From Betaproteobacteria bacterium (GTDB lineage: Bacteria; Pseudomonadota; Gammaproteobacteria; Burkholderiales; Casimicrobiaceae): a stretch of DNA of 64,000 nucleotides. The stretch spans positions 186,001 to 250,000 of the forward strand of contig BOKS01000005.1 in NCBI GenBank assembly GCA_016861105.1. The letters run 5' to 3'. Positions within the stretch are counted from its first letter, which is position 1. Each line of letters starts with the position of its first letter. The translations under genes and the position numbers were made by a program. The notes below the pieces were generated by a model. The model saw only the letters and a list, made by a program, of their open reading frames with translations, made no database searches and was not told where the DNA came from. Positions 21,193 to 32,969 of the stretch are shown one piece after another.

Positions 21193-22122
21193 TTCCGCAT
21201 CCGGCGCGACATCCCGTTCATGCGGTACGCGCTGGTGTTCAACGTGATCTCGGTGGTCACGTTCCTGCTCGCCGTGCTGTTCCTCGCCCTGCGCGGCCTC
21301 AACTTCGGCGTGGACTTCCGCGGCGGCACCGTGATCGAGGTCGCCTACGGCCACGCCGTCGACTTCACGCGCCTGCGCGGTGCCGTCGACACGCTGAACC
21401 TCGGCGAATACTCGGCGCAGGCCTTCGGGAGCTCCGACACCGCGCTGATCCGGCTGCCGCTCAGGGAAGGCGTCTCCAGCGCGCAGCTCTCCGAGCAGGT
21501 GATGGCGACGCTGCGCGCCGACGACCCGTCGGTGACGCTGAAGCGCGTCGAGTTCGTCGGCCCGCAGGTCGGCCGCGAGCTCTACGAGAACGGCGCGCTG
21601 GCGCTGCTGCTGGTGATCGCCGGCATCATGGCCTACCTCGCGCTGCGCTTCGAGTGGCGCTTCGCCGTCGCCGCGATCCTCGCGAACCTGCACGACGTCG
21701 TCATCATCCTCGGGTTCTTCGCGTTCTTCCAGTGGGAGTTCTCGCTGCCGGTGCTTGCCGCCACGCTCGCGATCCTGGGTTACTCGGTCAACGAGTCGGT
21801 GGTCATCGCCGACCGGATCCGCGAGAACTTCCGCAAGATGCGCAAGGCATCGGTGACGCAGGTCATCGACAACGCCATCACCAGCACGATCTCGCGGACG
21901 ATCATCACTCACGGCAGCACGCTGATGATGGTGCTGTCGATCCTGTTCTTCGGCGGCGAGACGCTGCACTACTTCTCGCTGGCGCTCGCCATCGGCATCC
22001 TGTTCGGCATCTACTCGTCGGTGCTGGTGATGGCGCCGCTGGTGCGCTGGCTCGGCGTGTCGCGCGAGGACCTGGTGAAGCCCGACCGCAAGGCGATGTC
22101 GGGCGAGAAGATCCTTCCCTGA
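21184..22122 (+). CDS. secF: Protein translocase subunit SecF
   Basis: Partner of SecD in the SecDF export motor. 312 residues with six helices; the first is at about 13-33, followed by the short periplasmic domain containing GVDFRGGTVIEVAY. GYSVNESVVIADRIRENFRK near 200 is the SecF counterpart of the SecD functional helix. ATG 21184 was chosen because MEFFRIRRDIPFM is a normal SecF beginning. An in-frame ATG 75 bases upstream (21109) is the start-codon copy in the second tandem repeat and would add 25 unrelated residues. Which of the two ribosomes actually use cannot be told from sequence. Confidence 0.95.
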   Translation: MEFFRIRRDIPFMRYALVFNVISVVTFLLAVLFLALRGLNFGVDFRGGTVIEVAYGHAVDFTRLRGAVDTLNLGEYSAQAFGSSDTALIRLPLREGVSSAQLSEQVMATLRADDPSVTLKRVEFVGPQVGRELYENGALALLLVIAGIMAYLALRFEWRFAVAAILANLHDVVIILGFFAFFQWEFSLPVLAATLAILGYSVNESVVIADRIRENFRKMRKASVTQVIDNAITSTISRTIITHGSTLMMVLSILFFGGETLHYFSLALAIGILFGIYSSVLVMAPLVRWLGVSREDLVKPDRKAMSGEKILP

Positions 22123-22137
22123 CGGCGCGCCCCGGCG

Positions 22138-22794
22138 ATGCTCGACACGCTGGCCGCGCTCGTCCAGGCCGTCCTGGCGCTGGACGAGACGCTGACGCGC
22201 CTCGCCGCGGAGTACGGCGCGTGGATCTACGCGCTGCTCTTCGCGGTGATCTTCGCCGAGACCGGCCTCGTCGTCTTCCCCTTCCTGCCCGGCGACTCGC
22301 TGCTGTTCGTCGCGGGCACCGTCGTCGCCGGGTCGGCGGGCGCGCTCAACGTGCACCTGCTGGTGGCGCTGCTGATCGCCGCGGCGATCGCCGGCGACAG
22401 CGTCAACTACGCGATCGGCCGCTACGTCGGGCCGAAGGTGTTCGAGCACGAGTCGCGCTGGATCCGGCGCGAGCACCTCGAGCGCACGCAGGCGTTCTAC
22501 GACCGCTACGGCGCCGTGACGATCATCATCGGGCGCTTCGTGCCCATCGTGCGCACCTTCGCGCCCTTCCTCGCGGGCGTCGCCGGCATGCACTACCGTC
22601 GCTTCCTCGCCTACAACGTCGTCGGCGGCGTGCTGTGGATCACCTCGCTCGTGTACGCGGGCTACGCATTCGGCAACATCCCGTGGGTGAAGGACAACCT
22701 CACGCTCATCGTGATCGGGATCGTCGTCGTCTCGCTGATTCCCGCGGTCACGACGTTCCTGCAGGAGCGGCGGCGCGCCGCCGGGCGGGCCTGA
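22138..22794 (+). CDS. DedA family inner-membrane protein
   Basis: 218 residues, matching the DedA/SNARE-associated family implicated in flipping undecaprenyl phosphate or phospholipids and in membrane homeostasis. Seen are the family stretch FAETGLVVFPFLPGDSLLF near 42-60, the amphipathic glycine-rich motif GRFVPIVRTFAPFLAGVAGM near 142-160 (with the conserved Arg residues), and about five to six hydrophobic segments. It begins at ATG 22138, 15 bases after secF, and is probably the last gene of that transcript; purB converges from the other side. Confidence 0.9.
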   Translation: MLDTLAALVQAVLALDETLTRLAAEYGAWIYALLFAVIFAETGLVVFPFLPGDSLLFVAGTVVAGSAGALNVHLLVALLIAAAIAGDSVNYAIGRYVGPKVFEHESRWIRREHLERTQAFYDRYGAVTIIIGRFVPIVRTFAPFLAGVAGMHYRRFLAYNVVGGVLWITSLVYAGYAFGNIPWVKDNLTLIVIGIVVVSLIPAVTTFLQERRRAAGRA

Positions 22795-22833
22795 GGGCGC
22801 CGCGGGCCGGTGCGGTCGGCGCGGCGCGGGCCG

Positions 22834-26484
<3,651 letters not shown>

Positions 26485-26513
26485 TCAATCGCAGTCTAGG
26501 TCCGCCGACGGGC

Positions 26514-26535
26514 CGTGTCAGACGCCTCTGACACG
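26514..26535. promoter_or_regulatory. 9-4-9 perfect inverted repeat upstream of the secreted protein
   Basis: CGTGTCAGA and TCTGACACG flank CGCC, a perfect 9-bp dyad with a 4-base centre. It lies about 55-75 bases upstream of the possible start codons of the minus-strand secreted-protein gene and about 90 bases beyond the terminator of the symporter operon. It is an operator candidate; a second hairpin is the alternative. Confidence 0.45.
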
Positions 26536-26626
26536 AGGCGCCGCAACGACGCCTAACGGCGTGTGGACTACCGTCGGGCGCGGGATTTGCGGCACCGCGC
26601 CGAGACGTTCCGGGGCGACCGCAACG

Positions 26627-26657
26627 AAAAAGGCCCGCGGATCGCTCCGCGGGCCTT
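26627..26657 (-). terminator. Rho-independent terminator of the symporter operon
   Basis: Read on the minus strand, an 11-bp GC-rich stem (AAGGCCCGCGG with its exact complement, loop AGCGAT) is followed by a run of five T. It begins 21 bases after the symporter stop codon. This is a textbook intrinsic terminator. Confidence 0.92.
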
Positions 26658-26678
26658 GGAGGGACGGCAGACCGCAGG

Positions 26679-28802
26679 TCAGGTGGCCCGCGTGTCCAGC
26701 GTGTCGCCCGCGAGGTTCGGGTAGCGGACGTGCTCGACCAGCTCCTGCGTGGAGCGGTCGGGCGCCGGCGTCAGCAGGCTCACGATGATGATCACCGCGA
26801 AACCGAGCGGGACGCCGAACAGGCCGGCCGAGATCGGCTGGATGTCCCACCACAGCGTCACCGGGGCGGAGCGCGGCGTGCCGAACACGAGCTCGCGCAT
26901 CCACACCTGCGTGGTCGCCATGTAGTAGAACGTGATGCCCAGCCCCGCGATCATCCCCAGCGTCGCGCCCCACTTGTTGGCGCGCTTCCAGAAGATGCCG
27001 AGCACCAGCGCCGGGAAGAACGCCGCTGCGGCGAACGAGAACGCCGCCGACACGAGGAACAGGATGTCCGCCGGCTTCTGCGCCGCGGTGAACGCCGCGA
27101 GCAGCGCGACCACGAGCAGCAGGCTCTTCGAGATCGTCACGCGGCGCGCCGTCGACGCGTTCGGGTCCAGCATCTTGTAGTACAGGTCGTGCGAGAGCGC
27201 GTTGGCGATCGTCAGCAGCAGCCCGTCGGCGGTCGACAGCGCGGCCGCGAGGCCCCCCGCCGCCACCAGGCCCGAGATCACGTACGGCAGACCGCCGATC
27301 TCGGGCGTCGCCAGCACGACGATGTCGCCGCCGATCGCGATCTCGGCGAGCTGCACGATGCCGTCGCGGTTGACGTCGGTGATCGACAGCAGTCCCGGAT
27401 CCACGCGCGACCACGACGCCACCCACTGCGGCAGCTTCGCGAACTCGGTGCCGACCAGCATCGTGTAGACGTCGAACTTCACGAGCACCGCGAGCGCCGG
27501 CGCGGTGAAGTACAGCAGGAAGATGAAGAACAGCGACCAGAACACGCTCTCGCGCGCCTCCTTCACCGACGGCGTGGTGTAGTAGCGCATCAGGATGTGC
27601 GGCAGCGCCGCCGTGCCGACCATCAGGCAGAACACCAGCGCGAGGAAGTTCCTGCGCGAGACGTCGCGCGCCTTCTCGTCCTTGCCGGGGAAGGCCTCGG
27701 CGTGGCGCAGCGGCGGGTTCGCGCGCGCCGCGGCGCCGGCGTCCTTGGTCCACGCGGCCCTGGCCGCGTCGGCGCTGGCCGGCGCCTTGTCGAGCGCCGA
27801 CTGCGCGGCGCGGACCTGGTCCTCGGGCGCGTTCGCCGCCTTGAGCTCGTCCACGCGCTTGGTCAGCGCGGCGCGCTCGGCGTCCAGCGACCCCGGCAGG
27901 CCGGCGATCTTCGCCTTCGCGTCGTCGGAGCGCGCCTTGAAGATCGCGCGGACCTCCTTCTCCTTGGCGTCGTCGATCAGCTGCGCTTCGCGCGCGGTGA
28001 CCTTCTCGAGCACCTTGCCGTACACGAGCTGCGGCACCGGGATGCCGGTGTGCTTCACCGACAGCCAGACGACCGGGATCATGTAGGCGATGATCAGGAT
28101 GATGTACTGCGCCACCTGCGTCCACGTGACCGCCCGCATGCCGCCGAGGAACGAGCACACGAGGATGCCGCCCAGCCCGAGGAAGATGCCGAGCTCGAAG
28201 GGCACGCCCGTGAGGCGCGTGGTGATCAGGCCCACGCCGTAGATCTGCGCCACGACGTACGTGAACGAGCACAGGATCGCCGCGAGGATGCCCACGAAGC
28301 GCGGGATGTTGCCGCCGTAGCGCGCGCCGAGGAAGTCGGGGATCGTGAACTGCCCGAACTTGCGCAGGTACGGCGCGAGGAACAGCGCGACGAGGCAGTA
28401 GCCGCCCGTCCAGCCCATGATGAAGGCGAGGCCGCCGTAGCCGGTGAGGTACAGCGTGCCGGCCATGCCGATGAACGACGCCGCGGACATCCAGTCCGCG
28501 CCGGTCGCCATGCCGTTGAACACCGCCGGCACGCGGCGCCCGGCGACGTAGTACTCGGCCGCGTCCGACGTGCGGCTCATGATGCCGATGCCGGCGTAAA
28601 GGCCGACCGTGGCGAGCAGGAAGATGTAGCCGATCCAGTTGCGCGGCAGCCCGATCGCCTCGAGGATCGCGAGCGCGATGACGAAGACGATGAAGCCGCC
28701 GGTGTAGAAGGTGTAGACCTTCTTGAGCTGCGCGTTGAACGCCTTCTGCGAGCCCGCCGTGAAGACGTTCGTCGGGGTCTTGGGTGCAGGTGCGCCGGCC
28801 AT
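26679..28802 (-). CDS. Sodium:solute symporter, VC_2705/ActP-like (probable acetate uptake)
   Basis: A 707-residue sodium:solute symporter family protein with about thirteen helices. GADWMSAASFIGMAG near 101-115 and the later AALSTADGLLLTIANALSHD are family hallmarks. The VC_2705 subfamily is nearly always encoded just after a DUF4212 small protein, exactly as here, and is linked to organic-acid, mainly acetate, uptake. Between helices at about 255 and 385 lies a charged, Ala/Lys/Glu-rich insertion (about 262-383) predicted as helical or coiled-coil, absent from ordinary ActP. The start overlaps the stop of the small gene by one base (TGATG), so translation is coupled. Acetyl-CoA synthetase is encoded 1.8 kb away on the same strand. 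Substrate assignment is by family and context. Confidence 0.87.
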   Translation of the reverse strand: MAGAPAPKTPTNVFTAGSQKAFNAQLKKVYTFYTGGFIVFVIALAILEAIGLPRNWIGYIFLLATVGLYAGIGIMSRTSDAAEYYVAGRRVPAVFNGMATGADWMSAASFIGMAGTLYLTGYGGLAFIMGWTGGYCLVALFLAPYLRKFGQFTIPDFLGARYGGNIPRFVGILAAILCSFTYVVAQIYGVGLITTRLTGVPFELGIFLGLGGILVCSFLGGMRAVTWTQVAQYIILIIAYMIPVVWLSVKHTGIPVPQLVYGKVLEKVTAREAQLIDDAKEKEVRAIFKARSDDAKAKIAGLPGSLDAERAALTKRVDELKAANAPEDQVRAAQSALDKAPASADAARAAWTKDAGAAARANPPLRHAEAFPGKDEKARDVSRRNFLALVFCLMVGTAALPHILMRYYTTPSVKEARESVFWSLFFIFLLYFTAPALAVLVKFDVYTMLVGTEFAKLPQWVASWSRVDPGLLSITDVNRDGIVQLAEIAIGGDIVVLATPEIGGLPYVISGLVAAGGLAAALSTADGLLLTIANALSHDLYYKMLDPNASTARRVTISKSLLLVVALLAAFTAAQKPADILFLVSAAFSFAAAAFFPALVLGIFWKRANKWGATLGMIAGLGITFYYMATTQVWMRELVFGTPRSAPVTLWWDIQPISAGLFGVPLGFAVIIIVSLLTPAPDRSTQELVEHVRYPNLAGDTLDTRAT

Positions 28803-29062
28803 CACTCGTCTCCCTCGTGAACGTCGTACTCCCGGTCGAGGTTGTTCATGTACCGGGCGTAGTACCAGATGATGACGACGTAGATGATCAGCGCGCCCTG
28901 CGCGCCCATCCAGAACGCGAACGGCCAGCCGAAGAAGTCGAACGACAACTCCCGCGCGAAGAAGCCGACGACGAAGGTGACGACGAACCAGATGGCGAGG
29001 AGTATCGCCGTGATGCGCAGATTGCGACTCCAGTACTCCTGGTGCTTTGCAGTGAGCTGCAT
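28802..29062 (-). CDS. DUF4212 small subunit of the sodium:solute symporter
   Basis: 86 residues, two membrane helices (about 15-36 and 46-70). HQEYWSRNLRIT at the N-terminus and FWMGAQGALIIYVVIIWYYA in helix 2 are characteristic of DUF4212, the small partner that precedes VC_2705-type symporters. A strong AGGAGGAGT (plus 29067-29075) lies just upstream of ATG 29062. The stop codon overlaps the ATG of the large subunit. The two proteins are expected to form one transporter. Confidence 0.9.
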   Translation of the reverse strand: MQLTAKHQEYWSRNLRITAILLAIWFVVTFVVGFFARELSFDFFGWPFAFWMGAQGALIIYVVIIWYYARYMNNLDREYDVHEGDE

Positions 29063-29363
29063 GACCACTCCTCCTGACGCACAACGTGCAAACCGTCCCC
29101 GGCCGGTGGCGGGCTCGCGCTCTCGCGGCGCGGTGGCCGGGCCATCGGGTGAGCCGTGCCGCGCTTCTGGACTGGCGGCGCGTGACGGCTCGCGGCGCCG
29201 CCCGCGGGCTGGCGGGCGGCAAATTTGGCGGAGTATAGCCAGCGATTTTTGCCGCGTGCAACAGATTTCCGCCGAGCAGAAAGGGCGGGGCGCACCGGTC
29301 GCATCGCCTTGCAACGCAGCAACGTCGCCATGGCGACAGTCGGCGCCGCGCGGTGGGAGGCGG
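29063..29363. other. Intergenic region upstream of the symporter operon
   Basis: About 300 bases between the small symporter gene and the TPR gene, both on the minus strand. It contains the strong ribosome binding site at 29067-29075 and a candidate promoter at 29232-29261. The stretch 29221-29275 is visibly less GC-rich than its surroundings. No gene was seen. Confidence 0.6.
29232..29261 (-). promoter_or_regulatory. Candidate promoter of the symporter operon
   Basis: On the minus strand TTGCAC (plus 29256-29261) and TATACT (plus 29232-29237, five of six) are separated by 18 bp inside an A/T-richer patch. The resulting leader to ATG 29062 would be about 165 nt, long enough for post-transcriptional control. 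Confidence 0.5.
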
Positions 29364-29939
29364 TCACGGCCGCGGCGGCGGCGGGAAGCCGGTCTCGCGC
29401 GCGAGCTGCGCGGCGACCTTCGGTTCGAACTTCGCCAGGTGGGCGATGATCGCCTCGGTCTTCTCGGGCTTGCCACGGTCGAACTGCACGCGGCCGAGCT
29501 GGTACCACCCGTAGGGGCTCATCGGCTGCAGCTTCGTGTTGCGCTCCAGCGGCGCCACCGCCTCGTCGAGGCGGCGCAGCGCGATCAGGGACAGCGCAAG
29601 CCCGTACAGGGCGCGGTCGTGATCCGGATTCGCCGCGAGCGCGGCGCGAAAGGCCTCGATCGCGCCGTGGTGATCGTTGAGCTGCTGCATCAGGTACGCG
29701 CGGTTGAAGACGATCTCCGCGTCGCCGGGCTTGCGCTCGGCCGCCCGCGTCATCAGCGCCAGGGCCTCGCGCCAGCGCTTCTCCTCGGCGTAGTGGAAGC
29801 CGAGCTGCACGAGCACGGCCGGGTCGTCGGGATACTCGTCGCGCAGCGTCTCCAGCATGCGCTGCGCCACCGCCTTCGCGCCGAAGACGCGCGCCCATCC
29901 GGCGAGCCGCAGCAGGCCTTTGCGGCGCAGTGCCTGCAT
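29364..29939 (-). CDS. TPR-repeat protein
   Basis: 191 residues built largely of tetratricopeptide repeats between about 25 and 175: recurring pairs of helices with patterns such as LGFHYAEEKRWREALALMTRAAERKPGDAE-type, AxxxxPDHDRALYGLALSLIALRRLDEA, and GWYQLGRVQFDRGKPEKTE. No signal peptide or membrane helix, so presumably cytoplasmic, acting as a protein-interaction scaffold. It starts 4 bases after the stop of the small membrane protein gene, so the two are one unit. Specific partner unknown. Confidence 0.85.
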   Translation of the reverse strand: MQALRRKGLLRLAGWARVFGAKAVAQRMLETLRDEYPDDPAVLVQLGFHYAEEKRWREALALMTRAAERKPGDAEIVFNRAYLMQQLNDHHGAIEAFRAALAANPDHDRALYGLALSLIALRRLDEAVAPLERNTKLQPMSPYGWYQLGRVQFDRGKPEKTEAIIAHLAKFEPKVAAQLARETGFPPPPRP

Positions 29940-29943
29940 CCGC

Positions 29944-30285
29944 CTACCCCTGTCGCTGCAGGCACTCGCGCAGCGGCAACCCCAGTCCCACGCAGGTCTG
30001 GACGATGGCGAGCAGCGTCGCGATGTAGGCGGCCGCCAGCAGGCCGAAGACGGCCCACGGCAGGTGGCGGTCGGCGACGACGCGCGGCGTGATCAGGCGC
30101 ACGAGCCGCGTGAACGGGGAGACGATCACCTCCAGCGTGCGATGGAACACGTTGCGCGACGGGTCGGCGCCGACGGCGCGGATCAGCACCCAGACCACGC
30201 CCTGTCCGAGCAGCGCCAGCAGCGCCACCTCGAGCACGAGCTTGACGATGCGCAGGAAGAACAGCGTGGAGCCGGGATCGGACAA
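29944..30285 (-). CDS. Small two-helix membrane protein
   Basis: 113 residues with hydrophobic helices at about 8-34 and 74-96, separated by a basic segment (NVFHRTLEVIVSPFTRLVRLITPRVV). The pattern of two helices with a conserved-looking SPFTRLVRLITP loop recalls YggT-like proteins, though I do not claim that family. The apparent start is TTG 30285, downstream of an extended -10 box (30344-30352). It is translated just ahead of the TPR protein, which may be its partner. Confidence 0.75.
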   Translation of the reverse strand: MSDPGSTLFFLRIVKLVLEVALLALLGQGVVWVLIRAVGADPSRNVFHRTLEVIVSPFTRLVRLITPRVVADRHLPWAVFGLLAAAYIATLLAIVQTCVGLGLPLRECLQRQG

Positions 30286-30343
30286 GCGGGGCGCCCTGTC
30301 GTGACGGTCGGCGGCCGCTGCAGACGACGGCGCCGCCGCCCGG

Positions 30344-30352
30344 GTTGTATCA
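30344..30352 (-). promoter_or_regulatory. Extended -10 promoter for the two-helix/TPR gene pair
   Basis: On the minus strand TG-A-TACAAC lies about 60 bases before the TTG start at 30285. No -35 box is evident. Confidence 0.35.
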
Positions 30353-30558
30353 CAGCGACGGCGCGGGCGGGCCGCGGCCCTTCCGGCGTCCCGTGCGCGG
30401 CCGTCCCGCGGCGCCGAACGCCTGCTGCCGCGGGGCTCGCAGCGCTGCGTCGTCCGCCGGCGAGCGGCGCCCCGGCGCGGCCCCGGGGCGACGTCACCCG
30501 GCGGGCGCGCCCCGCGGAACGGGGACCCGTGCCGCGCCGGCGGAACGGTCGACGTCGT

Positions 30559-32523
30559 TCAGTTCACTTGCTTCAGCTGGTCGAGGATCGCCGGGTTCTC
30601 CAGCGTCGAGGTGTCCTGCGTGATGTCCTCGTCCTTGGCGATCGAGCGCAGCAGCCGGCGCATGATCTTCCCCGAGCGCGTCTTCGGCAGGTTCTCGCCG
30701 AAGCGGATGTCCTTCGGCTTGGCGATCGGACCGATCTCCTTGGCCACCCAGTCGCGCAGCTCCCGCGCGATCTTCTCGGCCTGCGCACCCTCCGGGCGCG
30801 CCTGCTTGAGCACGACGAACGCGCACACGGCCTCGCCGGTCATGTCGTCGGGGCGGCCCACGACCGCAGCCTCGGCGACGTGCGGATTGGCGACCAGCGC
30901 GGACTCGATCTCCATCGTGCCGAGCCGGTGGCCCGAGACGTTCAGCACGTCGTCGATGCGCCCCATGATCCAGAAGTAGCCGTCGAGGTCGCGGTTCGCG
31001 CCGTCGCCGGCGAGGTAGAGCCTGCCGCCGAGGTCGTCGGGGTAGTACGACTTGCGGAACCGGTCGGGGTCGCCCCAGATCGTGCGGATCATCGCCGGCC
31101 ACGGCTTCTTGATGACGAGGAAGCCGCCCTTGCCCCACTCGACGTCGTGTCCGGTCTCGTCGACGATCGCCGCCTGGATGCCGGGCAGCGGGAACGTGCA
31201 CGAGCCCGGCTTGAGCGAGGTGGCGCCGGGCATCGGCGCGATCATGTGGCTGCCGGTCTCGGTCTGCCACCACGTGTCGACCACCGGGCAGCGCGACCCG
31301 CCGACGTGCGTGTAGTACCACATCCACGCCTCTGGATTGATCGGCTCGCCCACCGAGCCCAGCAGCCGCAGCGACGAGAGGTCGAACTGCTTCGGCAGGT
31401 CGGCGCCGAGCTTGATCAGCGAGCGGATCGCCGTGGGGGCCGTGTAGAAGATCGTGACCTTGTGGCGCTGGATCATCTCCCAGAAGCGCGAGGCCGACGG
31501 GTAGGTCGGCACGCCCTCGAACATCACCTGCGTGGCGCCGCACGCGAGCGGCCCGTAGGCGACGTAGGTGTGGCCCGTGACCCAGCCGACGTCCGCCGTG
31601 CACCAGAAGACGTCCGAGTCCTTCACGTCGAACGTCCACTTCATCGAGGTGACCGCGCCGAGCAGGTAGCCGCCGGTGGAGTGCTGGACGCCCTTCGGCT
31701 TGCCGGTCGAGCCCGACGTGTAGAGGATGAACAGCGGGTGCTCGGCCTCGACCGGCTCGGCCGGGCAGTCGTGCGGCAGCCCCGTCACGAGGTCGTGCCA
31801 CCAGATGTCGAGCTTGTCGTTCCACGCGAGCCCGCTCGCCCCGGTGCGCCGGTAGACGACCACCGCTTCCACCGATGCGCAGCCGCCCATCGCGAGCGCC
31901 TCGTCGACGGCGGGCTTGAGCGCGATCTGCTTGCCGCCCCGCCACTGGCCGTCGGCCGTGATCACGAGCCGCGCGCCGGCGTCGGCGATGCGCTCGTTGA
32001 CGCTCTTGGCCGAGAAGCCGCCGAACACGACCGAGTGGATCGCGCCGATGCGCGCGCAGGCCTGCATCGCCACCACGGCCTCGATCGACATCGGCAGGTA
32101 GACGAGCACGCGGTCGCCCTTGCGGATGCCGAGCTTGCGCAGCCCGTTCGCGAACTGGCAGACGCGCTCGTAGAGCTGCTGGTAGCTGACCCGCGTCACC
32201 GTGCCGTCGTCGGCCTCGAAGATGATGGCCGTGCGGTTCGGGATCGTCGTGACGTGGCGGTCGAGGCAGTTGTAGGACGCGTTCAGCGTGCCGTCCGCGA
32301 ACCACTTGTAGAACGGCGCGTTCGACTCGTCGAGCGTCTGCGTGAACGGCTTGTGCCAGATCAGGAGGTCGCGCGCCAGCCGCCCCCAGTAGCCGCCGTA
32401 GTCCTTGTTCGATTCGGCGACGAGCCGGAAGTAGTCGTCGCGCCGCAAGTGCGCCTGCGCCTGGAACGACGCCGGCGGCTCGAAGAGCCGGGTCTCGTTC
32501 AGCACCGATTCGATCGTGGACAT
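30559..32523 (-). CDS. acs: Acetyl-CoA synthetase
   Basis: Activates acetate with ATP and CoA, via acetyl-AMP, to acetyl-CoA. 654 residues, the usual length. The adenylate-forming P-loop [12 protein letters not shown] lies near residue 262, the WWQTETG core in the middle, and the C-terminal catalytic lysine in [15 protein letters not shown] near 610; this lysine is the site of regulatory acetylation in the family. The N-terminal [17 protein letters not shown] and [20 protein letters not shown] are typical of Acs. A GGAGGAGG site lies about 9 bases upstream of ATG 32523. With the nearby DUF4212/VC_2705 symporter it forms an acetate uptake and activation neighbourhood. Confidence 0.97.
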   Translation of the reverse strand: MSTIESVLNETRLFEPPASFQAQAHLRRDDYFRLVAESNKDYGGYWGRLARDLLIWHKPFTQTLDESNAPFYKWFADGTLNASYNCLDRHVTTIPNRTAIIFEADDGTVTRVSYQQLYERVCQFANGLRKLGIRKGDRVLVYLPMSIEAVVAMQACARIGAIHSVVFGGFSAKSVNERIADAGARLVITADGQWRGGKQIALKPAVDEALAMGGCASVEAVVVYRRTGASGLAWNDKLDIWWHDLVTGLPHDCPAEPVEAEHPLFILYTSGSTGKPKGVQHSTGGYLLGAVTSMKWTFDVKDSDVFWCTADVGWVTGHTYVAYGPLACGATQVMFEGVPTYPSASRFWEMIQRHKVTIFYTAPTAIRSLIKLGADLPKQFDLSSLRLLGSVGEPINPEAWMWYYTHVGGSRCPVVDTWWQTETGSHMIAPMPGATSLKPGSCTFPLPGIQAAIVDETGHDVEWGKGGFLVIKKPWPAMIRTIWGDPDRFRKSYYPDDLGGRLYLAGDGANRDLDGYFWIMGRIDDVLNVSGHRLGTMEIESALVANPHVAEAAVVGRPDDMTGEAVCAFVVLKQARPEGAQAEKIARELRDWVAKEIGPIAKPKDIRFGENLPKTRSGKIMRRLLRSIAKDEDITQDTSTLENPAILDQLKQVN

Positions 32524-32969
32524 GCCTGATGCCTCCTCCGAAGGTCCGCCCCACCGCGCCCCGGGCGCGCAACGTGCCGATCTGCCGTGTGAGCGCCCGA
32601 GTCTACCGGCGGCGCCTCGCCCTCCGCAACGCGAAGCCTCCGCTGCGGTGCGGGGCGGCCAGCCGCATCCTCCCGCACGACGCCCGTCCGGGACCGTCGG
32701 GCGCGATTCCCGGCAACCCTGCGCCGGATCCGCAACATGCATCGACGCCGTTGCGGTGCCGGCGCCGCCGCGGCTTGCGCGCGTCGCGGCGCCCTGAAAG
32801 AATGCCCGCGACTCGCAGTCGGCTGCGAGCGTCGCGACCCGCGGGCGACGGGGGGCGCGGCCGGGCCGGCAGCGGGGACCAGGCCGATCACCACGACACC
32901 GACCGCCACGCGGCCCCGGCCGACAGGGCACGGGCGCGGACGGCGGTGCGCACGCGAGGAGAGACCCGC
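32524..32969. other. Divergent intergenic region between acs and the DUF1302 gene
   Basis: 446 bases without a credible gene. A 7-bp perfect hairpin (CTCGCAG at 32812-32818 and CTGCGAG at 32823-32829, loop TCGG) lies in what would be the leader of the plus-strand operon, with a weak extended -10-like TG-A-AAGAAT just upstream near 32795. GAGGAGAG at 32956-32963 is the ribosome binding site of the next gene. No clear acs promoter was recognised. Confidence 0.5.

Noticed and set aside
20931-21329. Minus-strand ORF with a repeated SMN-x-PLR peptide pattern
   Set aside because: The repeated peptide arises because the 75-bp DNA repeat is read antisense; no ribosome binding site or family, and it overlaps secD and secF.
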